Source: Cercospora beticola
Lineage: Eukaryota; Ascomycota; Dothideomycetes; Mycosphaerellales; Mycosphaerellaceae
Direction of reading: 5' to 3'
DNA length: 64,000 nt
Assembly: GCF_033473495.1 (NCBI RefSeq)
Contig: NC_088942.1
Location: forward strand, 248,001 to 312,000
Of this stretch, positions 29,140 through 40,036 are shown one piece after another; within the stretch, counting starts at the first letter, position 1; every line of letters starts with the position of its first letter. A program made the translations under genes and the position numbers. A model generated the notes under the pieces. The model was not told the origin of the DNA. It saw nothing but the letters and a program-made list of their open reading frames with translations, and made no database searches.

Positions 29140-32100
29140 TCAGTGCGTGATAATTCGGAGCGCTTGAAGGAGTAGCCCAAATATCATCGCTCTGCTCACA
29201 CCAGGCAGTTGCAGGCAATCGAAGACCTTGCCAAGCGCCTCACCACTGGCTGCTGCGCCCATGACACTCGTCAAGGCCTGCGGCATACCTTTTGTAACAA
29301 GTAGCTTTCGCGCCTTGATCCTAAGCTCTTCTTTCTGCTCCACAGTTTTCTCAGGATAGTCGCGCGCCCAGATCTCGAGTTCTTCTGGAGTTGGCAGTGT
29401 GTTTTCTCGCAGTTTGCAGATCTGGTGTGCTAGACCAGAGTCGCTCAGATTGGCATCGAGAAGTGAAGACTGCAGCAAATCGCGGATCGTGCCGAGCTGC
29501 GGGTTGCCTGGTCGAAGTAGATATGTCTTTGCTGCTGTGAGAAGTGTCTTGCGGATCTGCCACGCACCAGACAATGTGTAGAGTTCCGAAATGACAGCAA
29601 ACATAAGCTCCACAGCGACAGCTGTTTCGCGATCTGTCAGAGGGGTCTTTTGGCGATCCTCTTTCTTGGCGGGAGATGCTGCGGTAGAGCCACCTATCTG
29701 GACTCTTTGTGGTGTCGCAGGTGGCTGCAAAGTGTCTGAATCAATTACTTGGGACATCTTGAGTGAGCGCGCTGGAGAACGTGTGCCGGTGTTCGTCCTA
29801 CTCCTGTTGTGCGCAATTGGTGAACCATAGTCAGCAGGCATCTCAGACGGAGGAGGCGGCAGATCAATGGTCTTCAAGCTATTCTCAGTCTCCTCCAGTG
29901 TTGTAGGCAGGTGTGAAGTCGATGCTGCAGGCGAGAGTGTTGTTGCCGAGACGAATTCATCGGGGCTGAGAAGGCTGGCTGGGCGGCTTGAGGAAGCACT
30001 TGGTGCTGGTCGTGGTTCGTCAGTGCTTTGTTGTCTGTCGGACACAGGTTCTGATGGTGCGCGGAACGAGTCCTGACTTTCCCTAGCCACATCCATAGTG
30101 CCGAGATAGCTGTCAGTCATGAAGCCTTGCCCGGCAAGTTGCATGCTGGAGCGGTTGTTGCTAGCTGCTCGGGATGTGTTGTCAAGGCTGTTACTCGTCG
30201 CAGACCTACTTAGGCTAGTCGTCGACTGCCCTGCTTTCTTGCCCACATTGCCAACGGCACCAACCAGTCCTGAAACACCACCGAAAACGGCTTTGCCACC
30301 TCCCGCAACTCCTCCAGCGACTTGTTTCGGCGCCTTTGTGAGAACGTTCATCATATCGCCTCCGAACTTGCCAAATGCATCAGGAGTTGGCCAGCCAAAT
30401 CCCTTATTGCCGCTCGGAGACTTGTTCATCCCTTGGTCCTTGTCGAGGAAGCGCCTCATGCCCTCGCTCTCAGCTAAGCTCTGGAAGCGCACAGCGTCCG
30501 CGAGGTAATTCTCAAGCTCAGCTCGCAGCGAGGCTTTGGTGTGTACCTTCCACTTCGGAAGCTCGTTGTGCTTCTCGGTGAAATGTGATCCGGTAATGAC
30601 AGAGATGCGTCTCAGTACTTCATGAAGTGTTTCAAAATCAGCGTATCTGCGTACGATCATCCAACCCGGGAATGCGGAATTGGCGGGCTCGATCTGGACG
30701 AGAAGATCATTGTTTGGTTTGGCTTTGATCGATGCTCGTTCGCCTGGAACACTGTCATCGAAGATACTGATCTTGGCGTTGTGCAGTGTCAAAACCGGTG
30801 CTTTCTTGATAGGCGTCTCTGTGGTAGGACTATCGCTCAGCGCAGTGGGTTGAACCTTGGGTACAATCTGATCGAAGTTGGTGAACTGGGTGCTAGGTGT
30901 GCTCGCGTGGCTGTGCTTGCTTTCTGCGGTGACAGAGCTGTCAGCTATCGACCTAGTATCCTCTGACTGACGATCGCGCTCGCTTTCACTGGATGTTGGC
31001 GTGGGCACGCCTTGTGTTGAGCCCTCTGCACTGTCCGCAATGTTGGACACAGATGCGCTGGTACTCGTGTCCTTCTCCTTCTCTTGCTGCGCTCTTCGAT
31101 TGTCTTCCTCGATCATGAGCTCCGTCAATCTTTTAGCTTCGCGCATCGCCTCATCCATTGCTTCTTCCGCGCGACTCATCTTTCGCCTGTGTGCTGCAGC
31201 ACTCGCGCTTTCCCGCCTGCTCTGATCTTCAGGCTCTTGCTTCAGCTTCTCGGCGACTTTGGGCGTCTCGACACTTGCTCGTCCCTCGACACCAGCATCC
31301 ACGATGTCCATCACCTCTTTCGCTGTTTCCGACTCTTCCAAACCATAGACTATCCAATCGTTGATCCAGGCTGGGTCGGAGCATTTCGTGATTGTGTATC
31401 CAAGGACCAATTGGGCGAGAACCTCTTTCAAGAAGCTATGAACGGGCGGGCAGTTGTAGGATTTCGGATCGAGATATGCCTGCAGGATGTCTTCAGCTGC
31501 TTCAGCCAGTTTGATCTTCTGGGAGCCTTGGTCGATCATGTATGCCAGACTGCTGTCCGGCTTCATTTGTAAATATGTGCTGATCGCTTCTTCCGGAGTG
31601 GATGTGGGCGAAGCGTTGAGGGCCGTGGCCAGCTCGTTCAAGAGAACAATAATGATGGAACTCGCATTGGTGACGAAATCTAGGAAGGCATCGGCGGCTC
31701 GTTTGCGTTGGAGATGGCCAGAAAGTGACAAGATGAAGGCAGTAAATGTTCGCCGACAGGACATCGGAAAGCTTTCCTCGCCTGGTAGAGTGGCATCGTA
31801 CCAGTAATGAACATAGTCTTTGATCACAGCGGTGGTGAAGGCGTCCAGCGCAGCCGCCGCTTCTGGGCCAAAAGATGAATAGTCGAGCGCCTGGCTCGCA
31901 TACACCCTGCTACCGTCTTCTGTCTCCTGGGAGGACTGTTCTCTGCTATTCGTCCGCCACTCGAGCACTCTCTTGACCACATCTACGCCGGCCTCTCGTC
32001 TCCGGTCTGCCTCTGCACGCTTTGTTTCGTCTCCTCTGTCCCCTCTCGACCCGTCCCACGTCGCATGCAGAACCACGCCGCCAGCGACGCCAATAATTAC

Positions 32101-32361
32101 TAGTCCGACTCTTCCGAGCACAACGTACGTTGTTGCGCCCAATCCCACCAAGCATGCTCCCAATGTCTCGTTACTGGCCGTGGATAAGAAGTGCAGTCCT
32201 TTGTCAATGAAGGACTGCAACGGGTTTGCTGCAGACTGCGCGTCTGAAGATGGCTTCGTCGGCGTTTTGGTGGGTCCCGTTTCGACTGCATCGTCGTCGG
32301 TCAATGCCACGGGGCCACCGCTCTCCGGCAGCGTGGTCGAGCTGATCTTCGTTTCGTCCAT
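29140..32361 (-). CDS. PXA-PX-nexin C sorting nexin (membrane contact/endosomal tether)
   Basis: Single exon, 1,073 residues, ATG start. A hydrophobic segment near residues 66-100 (LGACLVGLGATTYVVLGRVGLVIIG) anchors it in a membrane. A PXA domain follows (about 165-355), then a charged coiled-coil-like stretch (about 390-430), a phosphoinositide-binding PX domain (about 530-645, with RRYADFETLHEVLRR and the basic KASLRAELENYL), a Ser-rich linker, and a C-terminal nexin C domain (about 930-1060, VAVELMFAVISELYTLSGAW). The architecture is that of SNX13/SNX19/Mdm1 relatives, which tether ER to vacuole or lipid droplets, but I see no RGS domain between PXA and PX. Divergent from TYS1 with about 290 bp between. 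Confidence 0.85.
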   Translation of the reverse strand: MDETKISSTTLPESGGPVALTDDDAVETGPTKTPTKPSSDAQSAANPLQSFIDKGLHFLSTASNETLGACLVGLGATTYVVLGRVGLVIIGVAGGVVLHATWDGSRGDRGDETKRAEADRRREAGVDVVKRVLEWRTNSREQSSQETEDGSRVYASQALDYSSFGPEAAAALDAFTTAVIKDYVHYWYDATLPGEESFPMSCRRTFTAFILSLSGHLQRKRAADAFLDFVTNASSIIIVLLNELATALNASPTSTPEEAISTYLQMKPDSSLAYMIDQGSQKIKLAEAAEDILQAYLDPKSYNCPPVHSFLKEVLAQLVLGYTITKCSDPAWINDWIVYGLEESETAKEVMDIVDAGVEGRASVETPKVAEKLKQEPEDQSRRESASAAAHRRKMSRAEEAMDEAMREAKRLTELMIEEDNRRAQQEKEKDTSTSASVSNIADSAEGSTQGVPTPTSSESERDRQSEDTRSIADSSVTAESKHSHASTPSTQFTNFDQIVPKVQPTALSDSPTTETPIKKAPVLTLHNAKISIFDDSVPGERASIKAKPNNDLLVQIEPANSAFPGWMIVRRYADFETLHEVLRRISVITGSHFTEKHNELPKWKVHTKASLRAELENYLADAVRFQSLAESEGMRRFLDKDQGMNKSPSGNKGFGWPTPDAFGKFGGDMMNVLTKAPKQVAGGVAGGGKAVFGGVSGLVGAVGNVGKKAGQSTTSLSRSATSNSLDNTSRAASNNRSSMQLAGQGFMTDSYLGTMDVARESQDSFRAPSEPVSDRQQSTDEPRPAPSASSSRPASLLSPDEFVSATTLSPAASTSHLPTTLEETENSLKTIDLPPPPSEMPADYGSPIAHNRSRTNTGTRSPARSLKMSQVIDSDTLQPPATPQRVQIGGSTAASPAKKEDRQKTPLTDRETAVAVELMFAVISELYTLSGAWQIRKTLLTAAKTYLLRPGNPQLGTIRDLLQSSLLDANLSDSGLAHQICKLRENTLPTPEELEIWARDYPEKTVEQKEELRIKARKLLVTKGMPQALTSVMGAAASGEALGKVFDCLQLPGVSRAMIFGLLLQALRIITH

Positions 32362-32654
32362 GGTCGCGTGAGGGGAAGTCGTTCAGTCATTGCCCAGAAG
32401 TACGAAACATGCCTACGCCGTGCTGTGGACCATTTCGTGTATATTATGCGCTATCAAGATGCGAACATGTTGCTTACTTGTGCGGTCCTCATCTGTTGTC
32501 CCGCTGGGATAATGTGGAGGACGATCGGACTGCTAGCGCGCCAAGAGATTAGAAACGAACAGGGGTCCAAAGTGACTCCAACGACAAAAACATCCATTGT
32601 TCTTGCACATCCCATTTTCGGATCGACAGGAAACACTCTGCAGATACAATCACA

Positions 32655-33938
32655 ATGGCGACTCCTGCACCAGAACCGCTGACAGGCAAAGCTGCCGAGC
32701 AATTCGACCTCATCAAGAGCAATTTGCAAGAAGTTCTGAACCCAGAAATCATTGAAGATGTTCTGCGGAAGGGCGAGCGGCCACTTAGCATCTACTGGGG
32801 CACAGCAACGACCGGAAAGCCTCACTGCGGCTACTTCGTGCCTATGCTGAAGATTGCTGAATTTCTGGCTGCTGGATGCGAAGTCAAGGTTTTGTTGGCA
32901 GATGTTCACGGCTTCCTCGACAACCTCAAAGCACCCATTGACTTGGTCGTGCTTCGGGCAGAGTACTACAAGTATTGCGTGACGGCAGCTCTCAAGGCTG
33001 TCAATGTCGATGTATCGAAGCTGAAGTTCGTACTTGGTTCGACTTATCAAACCACAGGCGAGTCGGGCGCCAAGTACTTTATGGATCTCCTGCGACTGAG
33101 CACATCGGTATCTGGTCACGATGCATCGAAAGCTGGTTCAGAAGTGGTCAAGCAAGTTGAAAGCCCACCTCTCTCTTCACAAATATACCCACTCATGCAA
33201 GCACTCGATGAGGAGTATCTGGGCGTGGACGCGCAATTCGGAGGCGTCGATCAGCGCAAGATCTTCACTCTCGCCGTCGAGGCACTCCCACGTATTGGCT
33301 TCCGGAAACGCGCACATCTGATGAACCCTCTGATTCCTGGTCTCCAAGAAGGCGGAAAGATGAGCTCCTCAGATCCAGACTCGAAAATCGATTTCATCGA
33401 CCCACCAGAAGTTGTGAAGAAGAAGGTCAAAAAGGCATTCTGTCCTCCAAAGCAGGTCGAAGGCAACGGTGTTCTCAGCTTTGTGGAGTTCGTGCTGCTA
33501 CCCGCTTCTGCATTGAAGAACAATGGCGAGCCCAAGTTTGTTGTGGAGCGACGAGATGCAGAGCCATTGGTCTACTCCAACATCCAAAAAATGCAGGAGG
33601 ACTACGCAGCAGATATTCTGCAGCCACAAACACTCAAGCCTGCTTTCACTAACGCTCTCCTTGAACTCCTGGCACCTATTCAAGAGACTTTCCAGAAGAG
33701 CGCAGAATGGAAGGAGGTCGAGCAGAAAGCATACCCACCACCACCTGCGCCGGAGAAGAAAGCGAAGAAGGTAAAGAATCTTGGAACAAGATTTCCGGGC
33801 GCCAAACCAGCTGCAAATGGTGAAGTTAGCACAAAGCCAGATGGCTCACTCGAGGGTCCAGGTGCTCAGGAGGCCAGCGTGGGAAAGACAACAGAAGACG
33901 CCATGAATGCACTCAGCGTGAGCGATGAGCAGAAATAG
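32655..33938 (+). CDS. TYS1: Cytoplasmic tyrosyl-tRNA synthetase
   Basis: Class I aminoacyl-tRNA synthetase that charges tRNA-Tyr. Single exon, 427 residues, ATG in context CACAATGGC. Visible: the HIGH-equivalent TATTGKPHCGYF (about residue 50), KVLLADVHGFLDNLK, the tyrosine-binding YYKYC region, DAQFGGVDQRKIF, HLMNPLIPGLQEGGKMSSSDPDSKI with the KMSSS loop (about 235), and a Lys-rich tail that resembles the yeast extension (KKAKKVKNLG). Length and order match the eukaryotic cytosolic enzyme. Assignment is very secure. Confidence 0.96.
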   Translation: MATPAPEPLTGKAAEQFDLIKSNLQEVLNPEIIEDVLRKGERPLSIYWGTATTGKPHCGYFVPMLKIAEFLAAGCEVKVLLADVHGFLDNLKAPIDLVVLRAEYYKYCVTAALKAVNVDVSKLKFVLGSTYQTTGESGAKYFMDLLRLSTSVSGHDASKAGSEVVKQVESPPLSSQIYPLMQALDEEYLGVDAQFGGVDQRKIFTLAVEALPRIGFRKRAHLMNPLIPGLQEGGKMSSSDPDSKIDFIDPPEVVKKKVKKAFCPPKQVEGNGVLSFVEFVLLPASALKNNGEPKFVVERRDAEPLVYSNIQKMQEDYAADILQPQTLKPAFTNALLELLAPIQETFQKSAEWKEVEQKAYPPPPAPEKKAKKVKNLGTRFPGAKPAANGEVSTKPDGSLEGPGAQEASVGKTTEDAMNALSVSDEQK

Positions 33939-34562
33939 CAACCAGTGCTGGAAATTGTGGTGGCAGATACGAGACAGATGAGTGATATGCGCGTGTACGA
34001 CAGCAGGGACATGTCTACTTCTCAACATAGGTATGAAATGACGAGCTGTTTCTACAGATCTTTTGTGTACCTCAGTATGCTGATACCTGGAGCTTCCTCT
34101 CCGATCTCGGACGTCTACGCCATTGAGGCAGTCTCGCACACGGCATGCTGCACTCAAATACACCTGCTCGTGCTCCCCGATGCGCTCACATATGCAAGAT
34201 CAAGGCACCGGCCAAGACAAAACACTGCTCACGACACACGTGTGGCGAGGTCGCACGCGGAAAGCCTTTTCCAGAGGCCGCCCCCTCGCATTCCAGCAAA
34301 CACCCCGGCTGCCTATGAACAACTCAGATATGACTCGAAGACGGCTATGCAGTGAAACAGAGAATCCCCTCACTCATGCGAACAGCTTCAGATTTTCACC
34401 TCTTCATTCGAGTTACACGGCATCGGCACCAGCACTTGCTCGCCAAATCTATGCCGAGATGCCATCTTTAACGCTTCATTGACCTCATTCACTGTCTAAG
34501 ACCTCACTTCACGAGCTGTTTCAGCCAAGCCTTACCTGCATGTGCAGTATTTCAAGGCAACC

Positions 34563-35634
34563 ATGGAGATGAGCGAAACACTTCCACTTCATGCTGGCAC
34601 GACACCGCCAACTTCAACCATAGACGCAGGACGGACTGCACTTCAGGACTATCAACACCAGCTGATGATACTAGAAGAGCAGAACCGCCAACTCAGACAG
34701 TCAAATATGGCCAACAACAACTTCAATCCAAACACCGAGTCCCAGCGTCGGCCACCGTCTAACGGATCACTTTTCACTGCTGGTCCAATACGCCGTCCAT
34801 ACCCGCCAGCACCACCACCTGCGTCGACACGATGCACCGCATGCGGAGATACCCTCGAACCCAAGAAAATGCTGCACCTCAACTGCCGCTGCGCCTACTG
34901 CAGCTCCTGCCTCACGCACCTCTTTACCCGCGCCATGACAGACGAAACTCTCTACCCTCCATCGTGCCACCTCTTGCCCATCGACTTCGCCAAAGCTCGG
35001 CCATTCCTTCCTCACACTCTCCTTCGAACCTACCGCCACAAAACCATCGAGCTCAACACGAAGAACAAAACATACTGCTCCAACATCGCGAAGTGCAACG
35101 CTTTTATCGCTCCGCATAGCATTCACAACGGGCAAGCGTTTTGCCAGAAGTGCGGACAGGCGACTTGTGTTAAATGCAAAGAGAAGGAACACTTTGGTCC
35201 TTGTGATGAGACCAAAGGACTTCTGGCTGTAATGCAGATGGCAGGGCAGAGGAAGTGGAAGGCTTGTCCTGAGTGCAAGAGGGTAGTGGAGAAGGCAGAT
35301 GGATGTAATCACATCGTGTAAGTGGCAGACCAAACGATGACAAGCAAACCGAGACCCATCACTGACATATCTCGTGCGAAAATTTAGATGCCGCTGCGGA
35401 ACGGACTTTTGCTATGCATGTGGTTCGATCTACGGGGGGTGTGACTGCGAGGAGGCAGATGAGGAGGACGAAGATGACTACGTCATGGATGAGGCACTGC
35501 TCGAAAACTTACGAGCTCAGATGCCACCGCACCGACCGAGAACTCCAGTGCTCAGAGACTTGCAGGAGGATATCATCGAGGATACGATGGTGGCGCCTTT
35601 TGGTTGGGACCAGGACGAGTTCACTGATCGTTAG
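34563..35634 (+). CDS. RBR (RING-between-RING) E3 ubiquitin ligase
   Basis: Ubiquitin ligase that passes ubiquitin through its own cysteine. Exons 34563-35317 and 35388-35634, 333 residues; the intron 35318-35387 (GTAAGT...TTTAG) splits the RING2 domain and the join reads CNHIV-CRCGTDFCYACG. RING1 begins at CTACGDTLEPKKM (about residue 90), the IBR contains CSNIAKCNAF, CQKCGQATCVKC, and RING2 has CPECKRVVEKADGCNHIV with the cysteine of DGC in the catalytic position. The N-terminus is Gln/Asn-rich; the C-terminus is acidic (EEADEEDEDD). In this fungal subgroup the RING1 is short. The first ATG is at 34563; upstream codons in frame are not ATG. Substrate unknown. Confidence 0.85.
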
Positions 35635-35871
35635 GGCCGGTACAAGCTGTTTCATTTTGGGCATCTGCGATCGGTAAGCGTAGCCATCCATTCCGCGAAG
35701 ATTCGAGTCAGTAGCGTGATCATGTAACATATCGAATCAATGGCCAAAAGTAGAGACATCTCGAATGCACAGACCAAGTGAGGACTTGTACCGACTTGGT
35801 CCAAGCTCGGCCGGCATTTGAAGCTCAAGTTCCTGCATATCGTCTGAAGCTTCCACTTGCAATGCCCAAAC

Positions 35872-37747
35872 ATGAGCAATCGCCTTGCGCGTACAGCAAG
35901 CTCGCTGTCCCTTCACACAACATCATGCAATGCCATCCGTTCTCCTCGACCCTGCATCGTCGCCAAATGGCTCCAATCCCGCCGAAACTTGACGACATCA
36001 CCTCTCGCTGCCAACCAGCAGGATACGGCTGCCGTTCCGCTTCGCAAACACCTCAAAGATGAAGCGAAACGCAAAAAGGCGGAAGCCAAATTGTCCAGCA
36101 CCAAAATAGCCAAATCAGATCCGAGGTTGGACAAATGGGAGCTCACAGTGGGAATTGAGATCCACGCCGAGTTGAACACCGCTTGCAAGCTGTTCTCCAA
36201 TGCGCCGGCACTGTCAGGCGAGGAAAATGGAGGAGCAGCCAACACCAAAGTTGCGCTATTTGATGCTGCTTTGCCAGGTACACAGCCACAGTTCCAAGTA
36301 GCGACATTGCTGCCTGCGTTGCGTGCTGCAATTGCATTGGATTGCGATGTGCAGAGGAAGAGTGGGTGGGATCGAAAGCACTACTTTCACTGGGATCAGC
36401 CAAACGGATATCAGATCACACAGTACTACGGTATGATGGAGTACATAAGTGCAAGAGCGAGAGTCGGCGACTGACATGACTTGTGTAGAACCGTTTGCGA
36501 GAAATGGCCAGCTCGTCCTCACTGCGGATGATGGTGTTCCACAATCTGACTTGAATGGCGCGGAGAGCTTAGAAATTGGTATCAAGCAGATTCAGATGGA
36601 ACAGGACACCGCGAAAACCACCTCACATGGCGTATCCACGTACCATATCGATCTGAACCGAGCTGGGCACCCACTGATTGAGATCATCACCTTACCGCAC
36701 ATCCATTCCCCGCAGACCGCCGCAGCTGTTGTGCGAAAAATCCAGTCTACTCTCAAGAGCGTGGACGCCTGCACGACAGGCATGGAACTTGGCGGTCTGA
36801 GAGCAGACGTCAATGTCTCGATTCGAGAGCGCGGAACTAGCGGAACATCTTCATACAGTGGTGTCAGTGGATTGGGACAAAGAACTGAGATCAAGAATTT
36901 GTCTTCGTTCAAGGCAGTCGAAGATGCCATCATCGCAGAAAGAGACAGACAGATCTCCGTTTTGGAGGCAGGCGGCGTCGTCGAGGGTGAGACCAGGGGC
37001 TGGACTCTGGGCGCGACGGAGACTACGAGGTTGAGAGGCAAAGAGGGCGAAGTAGACTATCGCTATATGCCTGATGCGGATCTCCCACCATTACTGGTCG
37101 GCGAGGATCTCGTGGAATATCTGAAAAGCACGCTGCCAGAACTCCCAGACGATACGATGAAGAGAGTGATTGGAAGCTATGGACTGAGCTTGAAAGATGC
37201 AAAAACAATAGTGGCACTGGACGATGGAGATCGTTTGGAGTTCATGGAGGAGACGGTCGAGTTGTTGAAGGAGAAGTTGGCTGGCACTGAACATGGTGCT
37301 CAGCACAAGCTCGGCAAAGCTGTAGGCAATTGGGTATTGCACGAATTGGGAGGTCTTTTGGATGCTTCTGTCATTTGGGACGAAGTGTCCGTTACGCCGC
37401 AAGAGCTGGCCGACATCATCAGCAATTTGTTTCGAAAGCAGATCACAGCGCGGACCGCGAAGCAATTGCTCGCCACTTTGTACGAAACTCCCACTTCGGA
37501 CGTCCGGCCCTCCGTGGAACAGCTCATCGAGGCTGGCAACCTGCGCCTGCGGCCATTGTCCGAGGAAGAATACTCCTCTCTGATACAGGCCATCATGGAC
37601 GAGAACCCGGACAAGGTCACTGCGGTAAGAGATAAAGGTCAAAAGGGCAAGATCATGTGGTTCGTCGGTCAGATGGTACGAAGAGGCGAGGAAGGGACCG
37701 TGGAGCCCGAGATGGCGAAACAAATCGCGGAGAGAATGCTTGGGTGA
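35872..37747 (+). CDS. PET112: Mitochondrial Glu-tRNA(Gln) amidotransferase subunit B
   Basis: Subunit B of the GatFAB/GatCAB amidotransferase that converts Glu-tRNA(Gln) to Gln-tRNA(Gln) in mitochondria. Exons 35872-36430 and 36489-37747, 605 residues; the 58-nt intron (GTATGA...TGTAG) joins QITQYY-E-PFARNGQL. The N-terminus is Arg/Ser-rich and lacks acidic residues for about 50 positions, as in a mitochondrial presequence. Core blocks: TVGIEIHAELNTACKLFS, HYFHWDQPNGYQITQY, DLNRAGHPLIEI, VDYRYMPDADLPPL, and a C-terminal GatB/Yqey domain ending WFVGQMVRRG. Start chosen at the first in-frame ATG. Assignment secure. Confidence 0.93.
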
Positions 37748-38231
37748 TAGCCAACAGAGGTTTTGTGGAGGCTGTGAAGAGATTTACTTTGTGCGAAACG
37801 CCGGCCTCACGCACGCAGCTGCAACAGCTTTGGAAGCATCACCATTGCGCCAACAATGCGTCTGATCCGAAGGCCAAGCATTACGATCGAATATGGCTCT
37901 ACAGCCGATGATGAAGCTACGAGATGCGAAATCTCCTTCCTCCATACACGAGAGTCTAAAGAGGCTTGCAGCACGAAGGACAACCCAGCCAGGAACATTT
38001 GTCAAAGTCGTACCCGACCTCGTTTGCAACCCTCGCCTTACTCCGCCACCCCTCTCTACCACCGTTGCGGCTCAGCACGGAGAGTAGCCAAGCAAACCAA
38101 GCCAGGAACTAAGATCAATCGCTGACGAATTTATCTTAATGGTTGGATGCTTCTAGCGCCCGCTGAAACCTGAGTTTGAAGGTGCAATAACCTTAAAGCA
38201 TACTACGATGGAAAGAGTAAGACGCAAACTC

Positions 38232-38671
38232 TTAAAGTCTCGATCGCCACTCGAGGATACCTTTCGGAGAGGAATCCTCCGACCTCACTCGGGCTACGCG
38301 TCTGTCACGTCCGCAAGGTGCATCCGAGGATCCTTCTAGGTTCAACATATCCGTCTCTTCCTGCATCGACCTTTCCATCCTACGAACAGCTAGTCTCTCA
38401 GCCCTGCCTATCTCGATTTTCCTAAGTCTATCCTGTGGCGTATCCTGCGGCGTATCCCAACCCGAAGGTAGGTAAGCGCATTTCGTACACGGAATCTCCC
38501 AAAGCATAAATCGTGCAGAGCGCTTAGTCCGTCCGACAATCAAGGAGGGCTGTGTAACTGCCACCACTGGGCACTTGGCGAGGCATATACGATTTCCAGA
38601 GATCTATTGAGGTTCCATTCTTCTAGACTCCTTGGCCGGCGGACTGTTACGGCCGTCCTTGCATCACTCAT
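38232..38671 (-). CDS. Possible small hypothetical protein with Cys pairs
   Basis: Unrecognised. Best model: exons 38651-38671 (MSDARTA) and 38232-38603 joined over a 47-nt GTAACA...AATAG intron, 130 residues. The second exon contains NRICLAKCPVV then EIPCTKCAYL, two Cys pairs 30 residues apart that could bind zinc, and a tandem DTPQDTPQD. The C-terminus is rich in Arg and Glu. No ATG opens the longer frame without an intron. Low confidence in the first exon. Confidence 0.35.
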
Positions 38672-38838
38672 TCTTCTTGTATCACGGTGTCGTGCGAATC
38701 ATGGCCTTCTGTATAACAAGGCTGTGACCTTGGCGAGCGTGGCAGTTGGCATCACATTGAGTAAACATGCGGTCCACGTGGGCAGGCGATGCAAGTCAGG
38801 TTGTAGTTGCATACGAGATGAGCGAGGTGGGAAGACGA

Positions 38839-38846
38839 TATAAATA
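38839..38846 (+). promoter_or_regulatory. TATAAATA box
   Basis: A consensus TATA element about 200 bp upstream of the carbonic anhydrase ATG at 39045, in the right orientation. Role inferred from sequence and position. Confidence 0.4.
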
Positions 38847-39044
38847 CGTGATTCTGTTGCGCGAATAATGGAGAGGATTGATCAGAGCAGCGCAGCTACT
38901 TCACGGCAACAGAAACGACCCCTTTCAATCTACGAAGCGCATTGGACTGCTACATCAGTCAGAGCTGACCATTCGTCGCCACTCATATTCACAATCTCAG
39001 GTTCGACAAGAAGTCCTATCATCTCCAGCAGTGCCAGTACGACA

Positions 39045-40036
39045 ATGTCGTTCACAAGATCACTTCCCCTGCTGGCCCTCGCTGCCACCGTGGCCAACGC
39101 CTGTCCCAAATTGCAAAAACGACAAGGCGTAAATGCCACTCTCCCCGAAGACCCTCGCTTCTGGGCCTACGAAGCAAGTTACGATTGGGGAAGACTAGAC
39201 CCAGGTATAGCCTCCCATCCCATCTTCAACCCTCCCTCCGTTCATCACCACTAACCCTCAACCCTCCCTCCAGAGTGGGTCCTCTGCCAAGCCGGCACCC
39301 AACAATCCCCCATCCCCCTCCGCCTCGACCAAGGCCTCTCCCGCGCCCACATCCCAACCTTCTCCTACCCCTCCAATGTCACCGGAAACTTCTCCAACTG
39401 GGGCTACGGCCCCTCTTATACCCTCTCCCTCGGCCCCAACGACTCTTACACCACCCTCCCCTCACTGACCTTCCCGGAGGAGGCGAACGATCACTCCACG
39501 AACGAAACTGTTTATCTCGCGAGTTGGCACATTCACGCTCCGGCGGATCATACTGTACAAGGGGATCGCTCGAAAGCGGAGTTACATTTGGTCCATGCGG
39601 ATGCTGAAGGACATGAACGTGCGGTTTTTGCGATTAGGATTGATCCGGGGAATGCTGAAAGCAGATTTTTTGCGCAGTTGCCGGGGATGGTGGGGTTTAA
39701 TAATACGGATGTGAGGGAGACGGAGGTTACGATGGATTTGAATTTGGCGTTGGATGAGGTTTTGCGGTTTGCGGAGTTTTGGACTTGTGAGTATTTGCCC
39801 CTTTTCCTAAGGATCCGAGGTTGGGTTTGGGGTGTGATGTGATGAGGAGAGATGTGAGCTGACTTGGAATAGATAAGGGTTCTCTGACGAGCCCGCCTTG
39901 CACGGAGGGATTGAGGTGGTTTGTTGCGAGGAATGTGTTGTTTGTGTCTGATGAGCAGATGCAGGATATTTTGAGGGTTAGTACTTTCTCTGCGCGGACG
40001 GAGCAGGAGGTTTGGAGGCATGATATCAATATTTGA
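39045..40036 (+). CDS. Secreted alpha-class carbonic anhydrase
   Basis: Zinc enzyme interconverting CO2 and bicarbonate, exported by a signal peptide (MSFTRSLPLLALAATVANA, cut before CPKLQ). Exons 39045-39204, 39274-39786 and 39873-40036, 278 residues; introns 69 nt (39205-39273) and 86 nt (39787-39872). Junctions read LDP-E-WVLCQAG and FWT-Y-KGSLTSPPCTEGLRWFV. Catalytic zinc histidines appear as SWHIHAPADHT and AELHLVHADAEG; SPPCTEG is the alpha-class signature near the C-terminus. Several N-x-S/T sites suggest glycosylation. The frame is open upstream to 38868 but the signal peptide fixes the start at 39045. Fungal alpha-CAs often act outside the cell in pH and CO2 sensing. Confidence 0.9.

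Noticed and set aside
38868..39044. In-frame upstream extension of the carbonic anhydrase
   Set aside because: It has an ATG and the frame is open, but it would bury the signal peptide that begins at 39045.
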